Positions 1-9,247 of a DNA stretch of 64,000 nt are shown here, in pieces (positions within the stretch are counted from its first letter, which is position 1; every line of letters starts with the position of its first letter). The notes beneath the pieces were generated by a model that searched no databases, had not been told where the DNA came from, and saw only the letters and a program-made list of their open reading frames with translations. The translations under genes were made by a program, and so were the position numbers. This stretch comes from Prochlorococcus sp. AG-409-A19 (GTDB lineage: Bacteria; Cyanobacteriota; Cyanobacteriia; PCC-6307; Cyanobiaceae): positions 1-64,000 of the forward strand of contig QCJH01000003.1 of NCBI GenBank assembly GCA_003216155.1. The letters run 5' to 3'.

Positions 1-18
1 ACAAAGATAGAGTTTTTC

Positions 19-1107
19 ATGGGAAGCAGTTTCGGGGATTTGTTCCGAATCAGTACCTTCGGTGAGTCTCACGGAGGAGGTGTTGGGGTGATTGTGGAAG
101 GCTGCCCTCCACGATTAGAAATTAATTTAAGGCAGATTCAGTTAGAGCTGGATCGTCGTAAGCCTGGTCAGAGCAAAATCACGACACCACGTAGTGAGGC
201 TGATCAAGTAGAGATCTTGAGTGGCTTGGTTGGAGATATGACTCTAGGTACACCCATTTCAATGTTGGTTCGAAATAAGGATCAACGGCCTGCAGATTAT
301 CGAGATATGCAAGTAGCTTTTAGGCCTTCGCATGCAGATGCAACATATCAAGCAAAATATGGTATCCAGGCTTTAAGTGGTGGGGGAAGGGCTTCAGCGA
401 GAGAGACTATTGGACGAGTAGCTGCTGGGGCAATAGCTAAGCAGATTCTTGCCAAAACACATGACACAGAAGTGTTGGCGTGGGTTAAGCGTATTCACAA
501 CATCGAAGCGGACATTAATTCAAATAATGTCCGCTTCGATGATGTTGAGTCAAATATCGTGCGTTGTCCTAACCAAAGTATTGCAGAAATGATGATTGCA
601 AGAATCGAAGAAATAAGCGTTGAAGGTGATTCTTGCGGTGGTGTTATTGAGTGTGTTGTTCGCAACCCTCCTATTGGTCTTGGGATGCCAGTATTTGACA
701 AGCTAGAGGCAGATCTAGCAAAGGCAGTTATGTCATTACCCGCTACCAAGGGGTTTGAGGTTGGTTCAGGTTTTAGTGGTACTTTCTTAAAAGGTAGTGA
801 ACATAATGATCCCTTTGTACCGACTGATGATGGTCGTTTGAAAACAGCTACAAATAACTCTGGAGGAATTCAGGGGGGCATTAGTAATGGAGAGCCAATT
901 CTTATAAGAGTTGCTTTCAAGCCAACAGCAACTATCCGTAAAGACCAGCAAACCGTTGATTCAGAAGGTAATCCGATAACTCTTAGTGCGAAGGGACGAC
1001 ATGACCCCTGTGTGCTCCCTAGAGCAGTACCAATGGTTGAGGCAATGGTTGCACTTGTTCTTGTTGATCACCTATTACGCCAACAAGGTCAGTGCACTCT
1101 TTGGTGA
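19..1107 (+). CDS. aroC: Chorismate synthase
   Basis: Catalyses the last shikimate-pathway step, EPSP to chorismate, in the cytoplasm with reduced FMN; the product feeds aromatic amino acids and quinones. At 362 aa it has the normal family length. All three family signatures are visible: GESHGG near residue 15, [13 protein letters not shown] near residue 120, and [13 protein letters not shown] near residue 327. The ATG lies 18 bases from the window edge, so the upstream context is not visible. It converges with the aldolase-like gene across about 110 bp of AT-rich spacer. Identification is secure. Confidence 0.97.
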   Translation: MGSSFGDLFRISTFGESHGGGVGVIVEGCPPRLEINLRQIQLELDRRKPGQSKITTPRSEADQVEILSGLVGDMTLGTPISMLVRNKDQRPADYRDMQVAFRPSHADATYQAKYGIQALSGGGRASARETIGRVAAGAIAKQILAKTHDTEVLAWVKRIHNIEADINSNNVRFDDVESNIVRCPNQSIAEMMIARIEEISVEGDSCGGVIECVVRNPPIGLGMPVFDKLEADLAKAVMSLPATKGFEVGSGFSGTFLKGSEHNDPFVPTDDGRLKTATNNSGGIQGGISNGEPILIRVAFKPTATIRKDQQTVDSEGNPITLSAKGRHDPCVLPRAVPMVEAMVALVLVDHLLRQQGQCTLW

Positions 1108-1217
1108 GATGGAGCTTCCCAATTGGCTTTGTTTTATAAAACTATAAGATTGATACTTCACCAAGATAACTAAGAGCCAATTGCTACTAATTATAGTTAA
1201 TTTATTAAATTATCTAC

Positions 1218-1877
1218 TTAATCAATAGTGTAGCTTTTGATTCGCCTGGCATCTATCCATTTTTTCAAGGCTGGATCCACTATGCCATTTCGAATTAACC
1301 CTCGACCTAGCGCAACGGCTCCATATCCTGCCTTTAGCCAAGGATCTAAGTCTGTTACATCTAGTCCTCCAGAGGCGATTATGAATGGCAATGAGTTAAT
1401 AGGCCCTTTTAATTGAGTTAAATAATTAATTCCCATAGTTGATGCAGGGAATAGTTTAATTATTCGGCAGCCAAATTGATAAGCTGCTTGTATTTCTGTA
1501 GGACTAAGGACTCCTGGGATAAGCAATTGCTTTAGATTTTTTGATTGTTGTTGAAGACTTGGATCCCAAAAAGGTGTCATGGCATAACTAAGGCCAAGCT
1601 TCGAGACATCTGTTAATGCTGTCAAAGAAGTAATAGAAGCTGCTCCAATATGAAAGGATTGAAAGTTATTTTGAATCCTTTCTACGAGCTTCATCCATCC
1701 AGGATGGGGAGCCCAGGCAAATTCAATGTGCTTGACCCCGGCTGCCTGAAGTTGATCTAATAATGAGAATAGCCCATTGCAATAACTCAACGTCTCAATT
1801 GCTTCGTTGTATGGCCTTAAAACAACAACGAGTGGTTGTAATTGGAGAGAAGTAATTAATTGTTTTTGATTGTCCAG
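1218..1877 (-). CDS. eda: KDPG/KHG aldolase family protein
   Basis: Class I aldolase of the KDPG/KHG family, expected to cleave 2-keto-3-deoxy-6-phosphogluconate to pyruvate and glyceraldehyde-3-phosphate (Entner-Doudoroff route). The Schiff-base lysine motif IIKLFPA, the early glutamate (HIEFAW) and the phosphate loop near SGGLD are visible. The first canonical start is a TTG at 1790, but the frame stays open upstream and encodes the expected first strand (PLVVVLRPYNEA). I therefore extend to a CTG at 1877, preceded by an AGAGAGAA stretch, giving about 219 aa. It follows ftsH closely on the same strand and may be cotranscribed. The family is secure; substrate and start are inferred. Confidence 0.8.
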   Translation of the reverse strand: MDNQKQLITSLQLQPLVVVLRPYNEAIETLSYCNGLFSLLDQLQAAGVKHIEFAWAPHPGWMKLVERIQNNFQSFHIGAASITSLTALTDVSKLGLSYAMTPFWDPSLQQQSKNLKQLLIPGVLSPTEIQAAYQFGCRIIKLFPASTMGINYLTQLKGPINSLPFIIASGGLDVTDLDPWLKAGYGAVALGRGLIRNGIVDPALKKWIDARRIKSYTID

Positions 1878-1900
1878 AAGTGAGTTCTCTCTTAGTTTGT

Positions 1901-3748
1901 TTAAACGTACTCGGCAACTTTTACGTCGCGACGGATAAGTAATTCTTGAAGCTCTTCTGCATCAACAGTTTCCTGTTCTACTAACATTTCTGCCAACTCA
2001 TCAAGGACTGAACGATTATCTTGCAATACTTTAGTAGCTCGCTGGTAGGCAATATCAATTAGCTCAGAAACTTCGTTGTCGATAGTCGCTGCTGTGTCTT
2101 CAGAAAAGTCGCGTTCAGCAGCAATATCACGGCCTAGGAACATACCTCCTTGAGACCTCCCTAGTGCTATAGGACCTAGCTTTTCGCTCATCCCAAATCT
2201 TGTGACCATTTGTCTGGCGACCTGAGCGACTTGCTTTAAATCATTTGAGGCTCCAGTAGTCACTTCGTCTTCGCCATAAACTATTTCTTCTGCAACACGC
2301 CCTCCAAGAGCAACAGCCATTTGATTCTGCAGATAAGAACGTGAATAAAGCCCTGACTCCATGCGTTCCTCGCTTGGAGTGAAAAAAGTCAGGCCACCAG
2401 CTTGGCCACGAGGAATTATAGAAATCTTCTGTACTGGGTCATAGTCAGGCATAAGGGCTCCTACAAGGGCATGACCAGATTCGTGATAGGCAACTAGTCT
2501 CTTGCGGTGATCACTCATAACTCGATCTTTTTTCTCAGGACCAGCCATTACTCGCTCAATCGCATCGCTAATTTCGTCATTGCTAATTTCTGAGAGTTCC
2601 CGTCTTGCAGCAAGAATTGCGGCTTCGTTTAGCAAGTTTGCTAAATCAGCACCTGTAAACCCTGGGGTTCTACGAGCAACTTTATCTAGATCAACATCTT
2701 TGGAAAGAGTTTTATCACGTGCATGAACTTTGAGTATTTGCATACGACCTGAGTAATCAGGACGATCAACAACTACTTGTCTATCAAATCGACCAGGACG
2801 CATTAGAGCAGCATCGAGAACATCTGGACGATTAGTTGCAGCAACAATAATGATTCCTGTGTTTCCTTCAAACCCATCCATTTCTGTAAGAAGCTGATTG
2901 AGGGTTTGTTCTCGTTCGTCATTACCACCACCAAGTCCTGCTCCTCTTTGACGTCCTACAGCATCTATTTCATCAATAAATACTATGCATGGTGCATTCT
3001 TCTTTGCTTGTTCAAAAAGATCACGAACTCTGCTCGCTCCAACACCTACAAACATTTCAACAAACTCTGAACCAGAAATAGAGAAGAACGGAACGGCTGC
3101 TTCTCCAGCTACTGCCTTTGCCAGAAGTGTTTTCCCTGTACCTGGTGGTCCTACAAGTAAGACACCTTTTGGGATTTTTGCTCCAACGGCTGTAAATCGA
3201 TCAGGATTTTTGAGGAAATCAACAACCTCAGTGAGTTCTAATTTTGCTCCTTCTATTCCAGCTACATCACCAAAAGTGACTTGGGTCGAGGGTTCCATTT
3301 GTAATCGAGCTTTGCTCTTCCCAAAATTCATCGCTGGATTTCCTCCTCCTCCCCCTTGAGCCCTACGGAATAAAAAGAAAAGACCTCCAAGGAGAAGTAC
3401 AGGGAAGATCAAACTGCCCGCAGCTTGTTGCCAAACACTTGGCTGACGGGTTGGCTGAACAGCTATATCAACATTGTGATCTGTTAGAAGCTTTAGCAGA
3501 TCTTTGTCAGGGGCTAGGTTGACTGCTGAACGACGGCCATCAGTTTCGATTACTTGAGCAGAACCATTGTCGGGTGCTATCAAGACTCGGCTTATTTGGT
3601 CTTCTTGGATTGCTTCAACGAAATCGCTATATCGAATTGTTCTAGCTGCAGTGGATGGATTTGGTCGGTCTAGGAAGGCTGTACCGACAACGATCACCAC
3701 CACAACTAGTAGCACGTAAAGGCCTACATTTCTCCAGCGTTTGTTCAA
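1901..3748 (-). CDS. ftsH: ATP-dependent zinc metalloprotease FtsH
   Basis: Membrane-anchored AAA+ protease; in cyanobacteria this type degrades damaged D1 during photosystem II repair. At 615 aa it has a first transmembrane helix at about residues 9-26, a periplasmic/lumenal domain, and a second helix at about 111-127. Then come Walker A GPPGTGKT (200-207), Walker B IVFIDEID (about 255-262), the second region of homology with R-finger residues, and the zinc motif HESGH (422-426). The C-terminal GGRVAEEI segment also fits. It resembles the Synechocystis FtsH2 type, judged from memory. ATG start, single gene between sat and the aldolase. Confidence 0.96.
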   Translation of the reverse strand: MNKRWRNVGLYVLLVVVVIVVGTAFLDRPNPSTAARTIRYSDFVEAIQEDQISRVLIAPDNGSAQVIETDGRRSAVNLAPDKDLLKLLTDHNVDIAVQPTRQPSVWQQAAGSLIFPVLLLGGLFFLFRRAQGGGGGNPAMNFGKSKARLQMEPSTQVTFGDVAGIEGAKLELTEVVDFLKNPDRFTAVGAKIPKGVLLVGPPGTGKTLLAKAVAGEAAVPFFSISGSEFVEMFVGVGASRVRDLFEQAKKNAPCIVFIDEIDAVGRQRGAGLGGGNDEREQTLNQLLTEMDGFEGNTGIIIVAATNRPDVLDAALMRPGRFDRQVVVDRPDYSGRMQILKVHARDKTLSKDVDLDKVARRTPGFTGADLANLLNEAAILAARRELSEISNDEISDAIERVMAGPEKKDRVMSDHRKRLVAYHESGHALVGALMPDYDPVQKISIIPRGQAGGLTFFTPSEERMESGLYSRSYLQNQMAVALGGRVAEEIVYGEDEVTTGASNDLKQVAQVARQMVTRFGMSEKLGPIALGRSQGGMFLGRDIAAERDFSEDTAATIDNEVSELIDIAYQRATKVLQDNRSVLDELAEMLVEQETVDAEELQELLIRRDVKVAEYV

Positions 3749-3794
3749 GGGTCTTTAGTCTGCGATGAAGGAATGTTAATAGGCAGATGCCTTA

Positions 3795-4967
3795 TTAGGC
3801 GGATCGAAGTACTTCAACCACGCTATTGAAGGCAAACCATTCAGGAATTTCTTCCCCACTTCGCAGCATTTTGCGAAATTGTGTTCCACTTAGCTTCTTT
3901 ACATGAAGCCCTCGAGTTTCAGCGTGTTCTGCGGTTACGTATCCTTCTTCTTCTGTAAAGACAAGGTTTAGAGAGGGAACTGTTTCCATTGCAAGTTCAG
4001 GCGCACATTCTTTTGCAAAATTTTGAGCGTCGTAGGGCCCATAGAAGTCTTCTCCGCTTAAGCAAGATTTGCATCCAGCCATATCTCTTCCAATGATGAA
4101 GTGGGTGCACCCATAATTTCTACGAATAATCATGTGCTGTAGAGCTTCTCTAGGGCCTGCCATATGCATTGCATATGGCAGATAAGCCCAGAGAATACGA
4201 GGGTTGTTAACTTCCGCGGCTAATTTTTCGTAGGTTTGAAACCTTACTGAACCAGGGATGTCATCTTGTTGTGTTGGACCACATGTGGGGTGAACCAAAA
4301 CAATTGCTTTTTGGCTCACATTGTTGGCATGCAGTGCACGAGTGAATAGTTCGTAGTGAGCTCGATGAATTGGGTTGCGACATTGAAATGCCACTACGTC
4401 TTCACCAAAAGGGACCTGCTCTCTTAGCTCTGCAGGGGTTTTACATGGAAATATTCTCTTGGGTAGTTCAAGTCCCTCAAGACTTCCGCCTAAATAGAAG
4501 TGCTTTCTCTCTGTGGCAATCATCCTTACAGCAGGATGTTCAAGAGATGTTGTGCCATAACAACCTTTAGCTTCTAAAACTTTGTCAGGCTCCCATTTGT
4601 CTTCAATTTGGAGTACTGCCAAGTCTTGACCTTTGTAAGTGAGAAGGACTCGATCACCAATTTTTAGATCCTCTCGATCAGTGTCAAATACGATTGGTAA
4701 ACCGAATAAATAGCCTGAAGTTGTGCGATTGCTATTGACGACAGAGTTGTAATCTCCCTGGTGCATGAAGCCTCGTTCAGGGGAGAAACCTCCTATTACA
4801 AGCAACTCAACGTCGCAGGCATTCCTGTCGGAGCATTCAAGGGTTTTAGTAGCAGTTGCTTTTACCTTGGCTTGATTTTCCTTGGCAACCATTAGGTCAA
4901 CAAGCTTTCCTCCATATGGAGCAATAACCCCAGATTTTTGTTCTTTTGAAGGATGACTTTTGCTCAT
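3795..4967 (-). CDS. sat: Sulfate adenylyltransferase (ATP sulfurylase)
   Basis: Makes adenosine 5'-phosphosulfate from sulfate and ATP, the first step of assimilatory sulfate reduction. The chosen ATG gives 390 aa, the usual bacterial length; the frame is open 31 codons further but that stretch is unlike the family, and a GAGG sits just before this ATG. The PUA-like N-terminal domain is followed by the catalytic motif QCRNPIHRAH (about 195-204) and the GRDMAGCKS loop near residue 292. No APS kinase domain is fused. It lies downstream of psbO but is separated from it by a strong terminator, so it probably has its own promoter. Confidence 0.95.
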   Translation of the reverse strand: MSKSHPSKEQKSGVIAPYGGKLVDLMVAKENQAKVKATATKTLECSDRNACDVELLVIGGFSPERGFMHQGDYNSVVNSNRTTSGYLFGLPIVFDTDREDLKIGDRVLLTYKGQDLAVLQIEDKWEPDKVLEAKGCYGTTSLEHPAVRMIATERKHFYLGGSLEGLELPKRIFPCKTPAELREQVPFGEDVVAFQCRNPIHRAHYELFTRALHANNVSQKAIVLVHPTCGPTQQDDIPGSVRFQTYEKLAAEVNNPRILWAYLPYAMHMAGPREALQHMIIRRNYGCTHFIIGRDMAGCKSCLSGEDFYGPYDAQNFAKECAPELAMETVPSLNLVFTEEEGYVTAEHAETRGLHVKKLSGTQFRKMLRSGEEIPEWFAFNSVVEVLRSA

Positions 4968-5040
4968 CAGGAGCCTCGGTATTTCGAGAAATTCTCCCAG
5001 ATGATCGATTCCTTTGGGGGAGATAGGTTTAGCAAGTCTG

Positions 5041-5071
5041 AAAACAAAAAAGGAGGGCATTATTGCCCTCC
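5041..5071 (-). terminator. Rho-independent terminator after psbO
   Basis: Perfect 8-bp inverted repeat GGAGGGCA/TGCCCTCC (5052-5059 and 5064-5071) with a TTAT loop, followed on the minus strand by a T-rich run (5041-5051). It sits between the psbO stop and the sat start, so it should end the psbO transcript. Confidence 0.85.
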
Positions 5072-5139
5072 AATAGGTCTGATGGCAGGTTGGTTGATCA
5101 GATCAAAGCTTCTTAATGAAGCAAGGGGTGATCGATTAA

Positions 5140-5940
5140 TTAGCCCTTACGGCCATATAGAACACCTGAGATCTCGATGTCACGAGCCTGTTTGCCTCCC
5201 ATGTCTGTATCGGAAGGCTGGAATGCAACAAAGGTACCTGCAAACTCATTAGTGCTTGCATCAACACTATCGACAGAAAGGGTTATTTGACCCTGGCCAT
5301 CGATGTATCTCTTGATGTTTTCTGCATCAAGTTCATCATCATCACCACCTAGTGCAACTAGGCCTTGGGCATAGTCAACACCTGTGGTAAGTGCACGACT
5401 CTTTGGATCAAGGAAGTTACTTGTGCGATAGCTAGGAGTGCGTGTTTGACCTTTGAATTCAGTTCCAACTGTTATGGAAGAACTGTTGGAATCAGCTACT
5501 AGATCTTTTGCTGAGAAAACGAAAGGAACTTCCTCACCACCAGGAGTAAGGACAGTGATTAGCTGAAAATCAATTCCACCTTTTTCAGTGAAATTGCCAG
5601 AGCCAGAAATGTCTCCGTAAATTTGCTCAACAGTTGTGTTGTTTGAGGGGCTGATGATTTTGGAAGGAACGAACTCAGCTTTTTGACGCTTTGCTTTTTC
5701 GACCTTCACCAAAACTTTGGTGGGGTGTAAGCAAATATCGTTGAGAGTGTCACCACTTCCGATGCTGATGGAACCTTGTGAACCTTCAGCAATGGATGGG
5801 CAATCGTTGGCTTTGCCGGTATTTACGACATCGGTAAATGTGGAATTACCCCTCTCTCCAGAGGCAGAAACACTGCTGGGGGCAGCTACAAAGGTGAGAC
5901 AGAAAGCCAGCACCAGGGCCAGCAGAGGACGAAATGGCAT
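5140..5940 (-). CDS. psbO: Photosystem II manganese-stabilizing protein PsbO
   Basis: Extrinsic 33-kDa lumenal subunit that stabilises the Mn4CaO5 oxygen-evolving cluster. The chosen ATG gives 266 aa with a clear signal peptide (residues 1-26: hydrophobic LLALVLAFCLTFVAA then SVSA). An upstream in-frame ATG would add 25 residues ahead of the signal, so I reject it. The two conserved cysteines (Cys47, Cys70) expected to form the disulfide are present, as are the family motif EFKGQTRTPSYR and the C-terminal ISGVLYGRKG. It is monocistronic: a strong terminator follows and a long spacer precedes it. Confidence 0.96.
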   Translation of the reverse strand: MPFRPLLALVLAFCLTFVAAPSSVSASGERGNSTFTDVVNTGKANDCPSIAEGSQGSISIGSGDTLNDICLHPTKVLVKVEKAKRQKAEFVPSKIISPSNNTTVEQIYGDISGSGNFTEKGGIDFQLITVLTPGGEEVPFVFSAKDLVADSNSSSITVGTEFKGQTRTPSYRTSNFLDPKSRALTTGVDYAQGLVALGGDDDELDAENIKRYIDGQGQITLSVDSVDASTNEFAGTFVAFQPSDTDMGGKQARDIEISGVLYGRKG

Positions 5941-6334
5941 GGGAGGAAGCCGGAATGGCCAGATTACTGCGGTATTAACCGCCCAATGGGGCAGTTGGGA
6001 TCCTACAGGGGGCAAATGGTTGTTTTACCGAGCCTTTTGCAGCTTTAAACAACCCGTCGCTTCTTAAATCACCTAAAAAAGCCACCTCAATCGGCAAAAG
6101 TGCTTGGAGTGACTGCTTGCTCAGGAATCTCATATGGCTGAAGACAGTCTTTTAATTGGAACAGCAAAACTGAGATTGATGCAATAAATAGTGTTTTTTT
6201 GAATCCCAGGTTCTGAGAACTGTGCTTTTCGCAAGTAAATCAGGAGGAAACAGACCCCTGTAACCGAATTTGAAGCTTGATGCTTCTACTGGATGCACTT
6301 CGTATGACTAAGTCAGTTTTGGGAGTTGTGAATT
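5941..6334. other. 394-bp intergenic region, possible small RNA
   Basis: No coding region recognised. It should contain the psbO promoter on the minus strand, though I could not pick a convincing -10/-35 pair. On the plus strand there is AGGAGGAAACAG (about 6242-6253) followed by the small hairpin GAAGC-TTGAT-GCTTC and, further on, TGAC-TAA-GTCA before TTTT. The GGAAACA element recalls the cyanobacterial Yfr2 small-RNA family; this is from memory and unconfirmed. Confidence 0.3.
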
Positions 6335-7621
6335 TCAAGATTTGTTTTTCAACGGTGTTTGGATTTTTAGAACTGAGTCAAGTAACTGATGGGCCAAAGC
6401 CAGTTTTGTGGTAATTGCGAATTTTTTGACAACTCCCCCCTCCCCTAGCAAAAAACCACCATTGTTATAGCTCGCGAAGCCTTGGTCAGGCCTATCAATT
6501 GGGTTGGCAAAAAGTAGGTCGCAGCCTTTTTTGAGACGCTTTGATTCTCCAGCTTGAATAATTTGAGAGTCCTCACCTGTTAGGGCCGCAAAACCTAGAA
6601 GAATTTGTTTTGGCTTTTTAAGAAGGGCTATGTGGGAAAGCAAGTCAGGAACAAGTTCAAGCTTTTGAGAGAAGGAATTTTTAAAAGATTCTTTATCTAA
6701 CTTCTGTGTTGCTGCACCATTAGTTTTTCTTAAATCAGTAATGGCAGCTGCCATTGCAATCACATCAACTTCTGGTTGCAATTTGGTTAGTACGATTTGC
6801 ATTTCTTCGGAGTTTTCTATTGGATGCGTAGATAGGCCTTCAAGCCAGGCATGAGGAACTCGAAGGGGGCCATTTACTAAATCAACTTTTGCGCCACGAA
6901 GTCGCGCCGCTTGAGCCAGAAGTACTCCCATAAGACCGCTACTGCGATTTGTAAAAAGCCTTGCAGGATCCAAGGCTTCTAAGGTCGGCCCAGCGCTTAC
7001 AAGAAGTCTTTTTTCTGCCCAATCCCTTTTGATTTTTCCATTGTCATCTGCTTGAAGAAGCGCGCTTTGAATTGCTAGTTCAATTAGTTCTGGGTTGGCT
7101 ATTCGTCCTTCTCCAATGCGATCGCAGGCCAGTAGACCTGATTCAGGAGATAGACATAGAACTCTGGGGTTTTTTCTCAATTCCTGCCAGTTCCTTTGAA
7201 CAGCTTGGTTTGACCACATAGCGGTATTCATTGCTGCTGCCGCAACCACAGGGCGTTCAGATGCAAGTAAAAGACTGGCGAGGAGACCCTCCCCTAGTCC
7301 TTGCACCCACCTAGAAAGAGTTGAAGCGGTTAATGGAGCAATAACGATTAGATCAGCCCATTCAGATAGGGATATGTGAAGAGGGCGTGTCTCGTCCTTA
7401 TTCCATTGATCTTCATCTTGGTAACACCGGTTTCTACTAAGGCATGAAAGAGATAAAGGACTGACTAAATGAGCTGCACTTGGAGTTAGAAGGCATTTGA
7501 CCTCTGCACCTGCTTTCACAAGTGCACTAACTAATAGAGGGGTTTTTACTGCTGCGATGCTGCCGCAAATTGCGACCAGCAGACGTCGCCCTTCAAGTGG
7601 TCGTTTTGCCTCAATCTTCAT
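6335..7621 (-). CDS. coaBC: Phosphopantothenoylcysteine decarboxylase/synthetase CoaBC
   Basis: Bifunctional coenzyme A enzyme: the synthetase half joins cysteine to 4'-phosphopantothenate and the N-terminal flavoprotein half decarboxylates the product. About 428 aa. The N-terminal half shows the flavoprotein start VAICGSIAA and the substrate-clamp motif AAAMNTAMW near residue 130. The C-terminal half begins with the synthetase signature VSAGPTLEALDPARLFTNRSSGLMG spread over about residues 225-250. I chose the ATG at 7621; a TTG at 7642 would add seven residues. It overlaps the end of the preceding DUF2555 gene by 11 bp, so the two are probably cotranscribed. Confidence 0.93.
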   Translation of the reverse strand: MKIEAKRPLEGRRLLVAICGSIAAVKTPLLVSALVKAGAEVKCLLTPSAAHLVSPLSLSCLSRNRCYQDEDQWNKDETRPLHISLSEWADLIVIAPLTASTLSRWVQGLGEGLLASLLLASERPVVAAAAMNTAMWSNQAVQRNWQELRKNPRVLCLSPESGLLACDRIGEGRIANPELIELAIQSALLQADDNGKIKRDWAEKRLLVSAGPTLEALDPARLFTNRSSGLMGVLLAQAARLRGAKVDLVNGPLRVPHAWLEGLSTHPIENSEEMQIVLTKLQPEVDVIAMAAAITDLRKTNGAATQKLDKESFKNSFSQKLELVPDLLSHIALLKKPKQILLGFAALTGEDSQIIQAGESKRLKKGCDLLFANPIDRPDQGFASYNNGGFLLGEGGVVKKFAITTKLALAHQLLDSVLKIQTPLKNKS

Positions 7622-7850
7622 CGAAAGGTTCTTGGTCAACAAGGTGTAAGTAAGGTCTGGTTAATTCAGGACGATGGATGGCTAAAGCACGCAGGAGATG
7701 CCAATCGCTGAGGCCAGCGAAAGGAGTTGGATAGTCATCTTCGTCAAGCCGATGAGCAAGAATTGCGATTGCCTCTTCATCAAATGCTTCTATGCGTTCA
7801 GGAGTGATTTCATTGTCAGTCTCAAATGAGATGTTCCTTGGTTTCTGCAT
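7611..7850 (-). CDS. DUF2555 family protein
   Basis: Small acidic soluble protein of 79 aa resembling the cyanobacteria-restricted DUF2555 family (from memory). The characteristic core LDEDDYPTPFAGLSDWHLLR followed by RPELTRPYLHLVD is present. It has no signal peptide or membrane segment. It starts with ATG and overlaps coaBC by 11 bp on the same strand. Its function is unknown; linkage to coaBC is the only contextual clue. Confidence 0.85.
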   Translation of the reverse strand: MQKPRNISFETDNEITPERIEAFDEEAIAILAHRLDEDDYPTPFAGLSDWHLLRALAIHRPELTRPYLHLVDQEPFDED

Positions 7851-7906
7851 TCTGATTTGAAACCCTTCCTTGATTACATTCTGCCTGGCGCTAGGTTTTT
7901 GGTCTT

Positions 7907-7979
7907 GGGGAATTAGCTCAGTTGGTAGAGCGCTGTGATCGCACCGCAGAGGTCAGGGGTTCGAATCCCCTATTCTCCA
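7907..7979 (+). tRNA. tRNA-Ala (anticodon CGC)
   Basis: A full cloverleaf can be folded: acceptor GGGGAAT/ATTCTCC with the G3-U70 wobble that identifies alanine tRNAs, D-arm GCTC...GAGC, anticodon stem CTGTG/CGCAG with loop ATCGCAC, and T-arm CAGGG GTTCGAA TCCCC T. Reading the loop gives anticodon CGC (codon GCG). CCA is not fully encoded; only the discriminator A follows the acceptor stem. A GGC anticodon would be more expected here; see findings. Confidence 0.93.
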
Positions 7980-8129
7980 TTTTCATTAACTAAGCAAATC
8001 TAAATTGGGAATATTCCTTTAGGCATCAAGCCACGCTATGTATAAATAATCTTGATTCTGATTTTCTAAGGAATTAATAAGATTAGTCATATTTTACACC
8101 TTTTTTCAGTCACTACTCATTTCTGGTTT

Positions 8130-8339
8130 ATGCCTGGATCAGTTGATTTTTTGGGTATTGACCTTCCAATGCCTTCATCTCGCTTCATTAATCGTCAAAA
8201 TAAACTCCACCTGCTTGTAGGGTTGGTTGTAATGGTTGTCCTATCAGTCATTGCTCGCCCTTCAGCTTTGTTGACTTTTGGCTGCATTGCTCTTGCTGGG
8301 ACCCTCTCCAGTCAGGGAAGTCACAACTCAGGCAGGTAA
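8130..8339 (+). CDS. Small hypothetical membrane protein
   Basis: 69-aa open frame with one strongly hydrophobic segment (about residues 27-60, LLVGLVVMVVLSVIARPSAL then LTFGCIALAG) that could form one or two helices. It ends in a short polar tail. I do not recognise the family. Two ATG starts are possible, 8130 and 8169; neither has a clear Shine-Dalgarno. It is followed in the same direction by another small gene 35 bp away. A genuine coding function is likely but not certain. Confidence 0.5.
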   Translation: MPGSVDFLGIDLPMPSSRFINRQNKLHLLVGLVVMVVLSVIARPSALLTFGCIALAGTLSSQGSHNSGR

Positions 8340-8374
8340 TGAGTTAAAAGAGTATGTCAAAGGATTGAGCCTCT

Positions 8375-8575
8375 ATGTCGCAATCAAAACGTGAGCAGGT
8401 GATCAGTCACCTCCGTTACATTCGCCAAGAACTTCGCGAGATGCATCAAGGTGTAATGGAAGATGGGTTGCTTCCGGAGGCAGGGGAGGTCAGGGGTGTT
8501 ATGGCTCAGATGGAAGCTTTGTTAGAGCTTTTGGAAGGCAAATCATCCAAAAAAGCTAAGGCAGAAGCTAGTTAA
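8375..8575 (+). CDS. Small conserved-type hypothetical protein
   Basis: 66-aa soluble, charged and predicted largely helical protein (SKREQVISHLRYIRQELREM, then a second helix AQMEALLELLEGK) with a lysine-rich tail. The composition looks like a real small cytoplasmic protein and I believe similar genes occur in other marine picocyanobacteria, but I know no function. ATG start; no membrane segment or metal-binding residues are visible. Confidence 0.65.
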   Translation: MSQSKREQVISHLRYIRQELREMHQGVMEDGLLPEAGEVRGVMAQMEALLELLEGKSSKKAKAEAS

Positions 8576-8771
8576 GTTCTTTTATGCTTTTTAGACCCTT
8601 CTAGTTCCTGAGAACTTAGAGGCTTTTGTTTAACTACCTTCATTGAATATCACCTTTTGTAAATTCAGCACTATATCTAGAATGCTTTTTAGTTGGCTAC
8701 ACTATTAGTAGTATTGATATCTTTGCCAGAGTCTTTTCTCTTTCTTAGAAAATATGCCTTGATTGTCATTG

Positions 8772-9113
8772 ATGGCCAAAAAACTTCAGTACACCAATCT
8801 ACATAGAAATGTTGGGAAGGTCTTTGCAAGGCTGGAAGATTGGGCAGTGAATCCCTGGAGACGGTGGTCTTTGATTTTGATCATTCTGCTAGCTGCTTAT
8901 TTTGTAGGTAGTGCTATTGGAATGATTAATGGTGTTCTTGCACTTATGGATCCTGTTGGAGCATTTATTACTGTTGTGATTTTGGAGGTAATGGTTCGTC
9001 TAAGAACTAGGTGGATTGCTTACAAAAGAAGAGCTTTTATTTGCCAGCTTATCGATGGAGCACGTTTTGGCTTGCTTTATGGGTTAATGATCGAGGGATC
9101 GAAGTTGATGTAA
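8772..9113 (+). CDS. Ycf20-like (DUF565) membrane protein
   Basis: 113-aa protein resembling the Ycf20/DUF565 family of cyanobacteria and plastids. The NPWRRWSL motif at about residue 30 precedes a first transmembrane helix (ILIILLAAYFVGSAIGMI). A second hydrophobic stretch (GAFITVVILEVMV) and the terminal FGLLYGLMIEGSKL segment match the family pattern. In algae and plants Ycf20-like proteins have been linked to thylakoid photoprotection; no biochemical activity is established. I chose the ATG at 8772 over an in-frame TTG three codons earlier. Confidence 0.82.
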   Translation: MAKKLQYTNLHRNVGKVFARLEDWAVNPWRRWSLILIILLAAYFVGSAIGMINGVLALMDPVGAFITVVILEVMVRLRTRWIAYKRRAFICQLIDGARFGLLYGLMIEGSKLM

Positions 9114-9247
9114 AATTGTTTGTATAGTCACCTTCAAACATCTGATTGATTTTATTTATTTTTTATTGGAAGGTTGTTGGAAAAATAATTTATTTTAGAT
9201 TCAGATGATTTTGTAAAATCTGTTAGAATAGGGCAACTTCTTCAAAT

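Noticed and set aside
1121..1182. AATTGGCT...AGCCAATT inverted repeat in the aroC-aldolase spacer
   Set aside because: The arms are 46 bp apart, short and AT-rich with no T-run placed for termination; consistent with chance.
2985..3359. 124-aa frame antisense to ftsH
   Set aside because: Lies opposite the highly conserved Walker A/B region; composition is that of a complementary-strand artefact.
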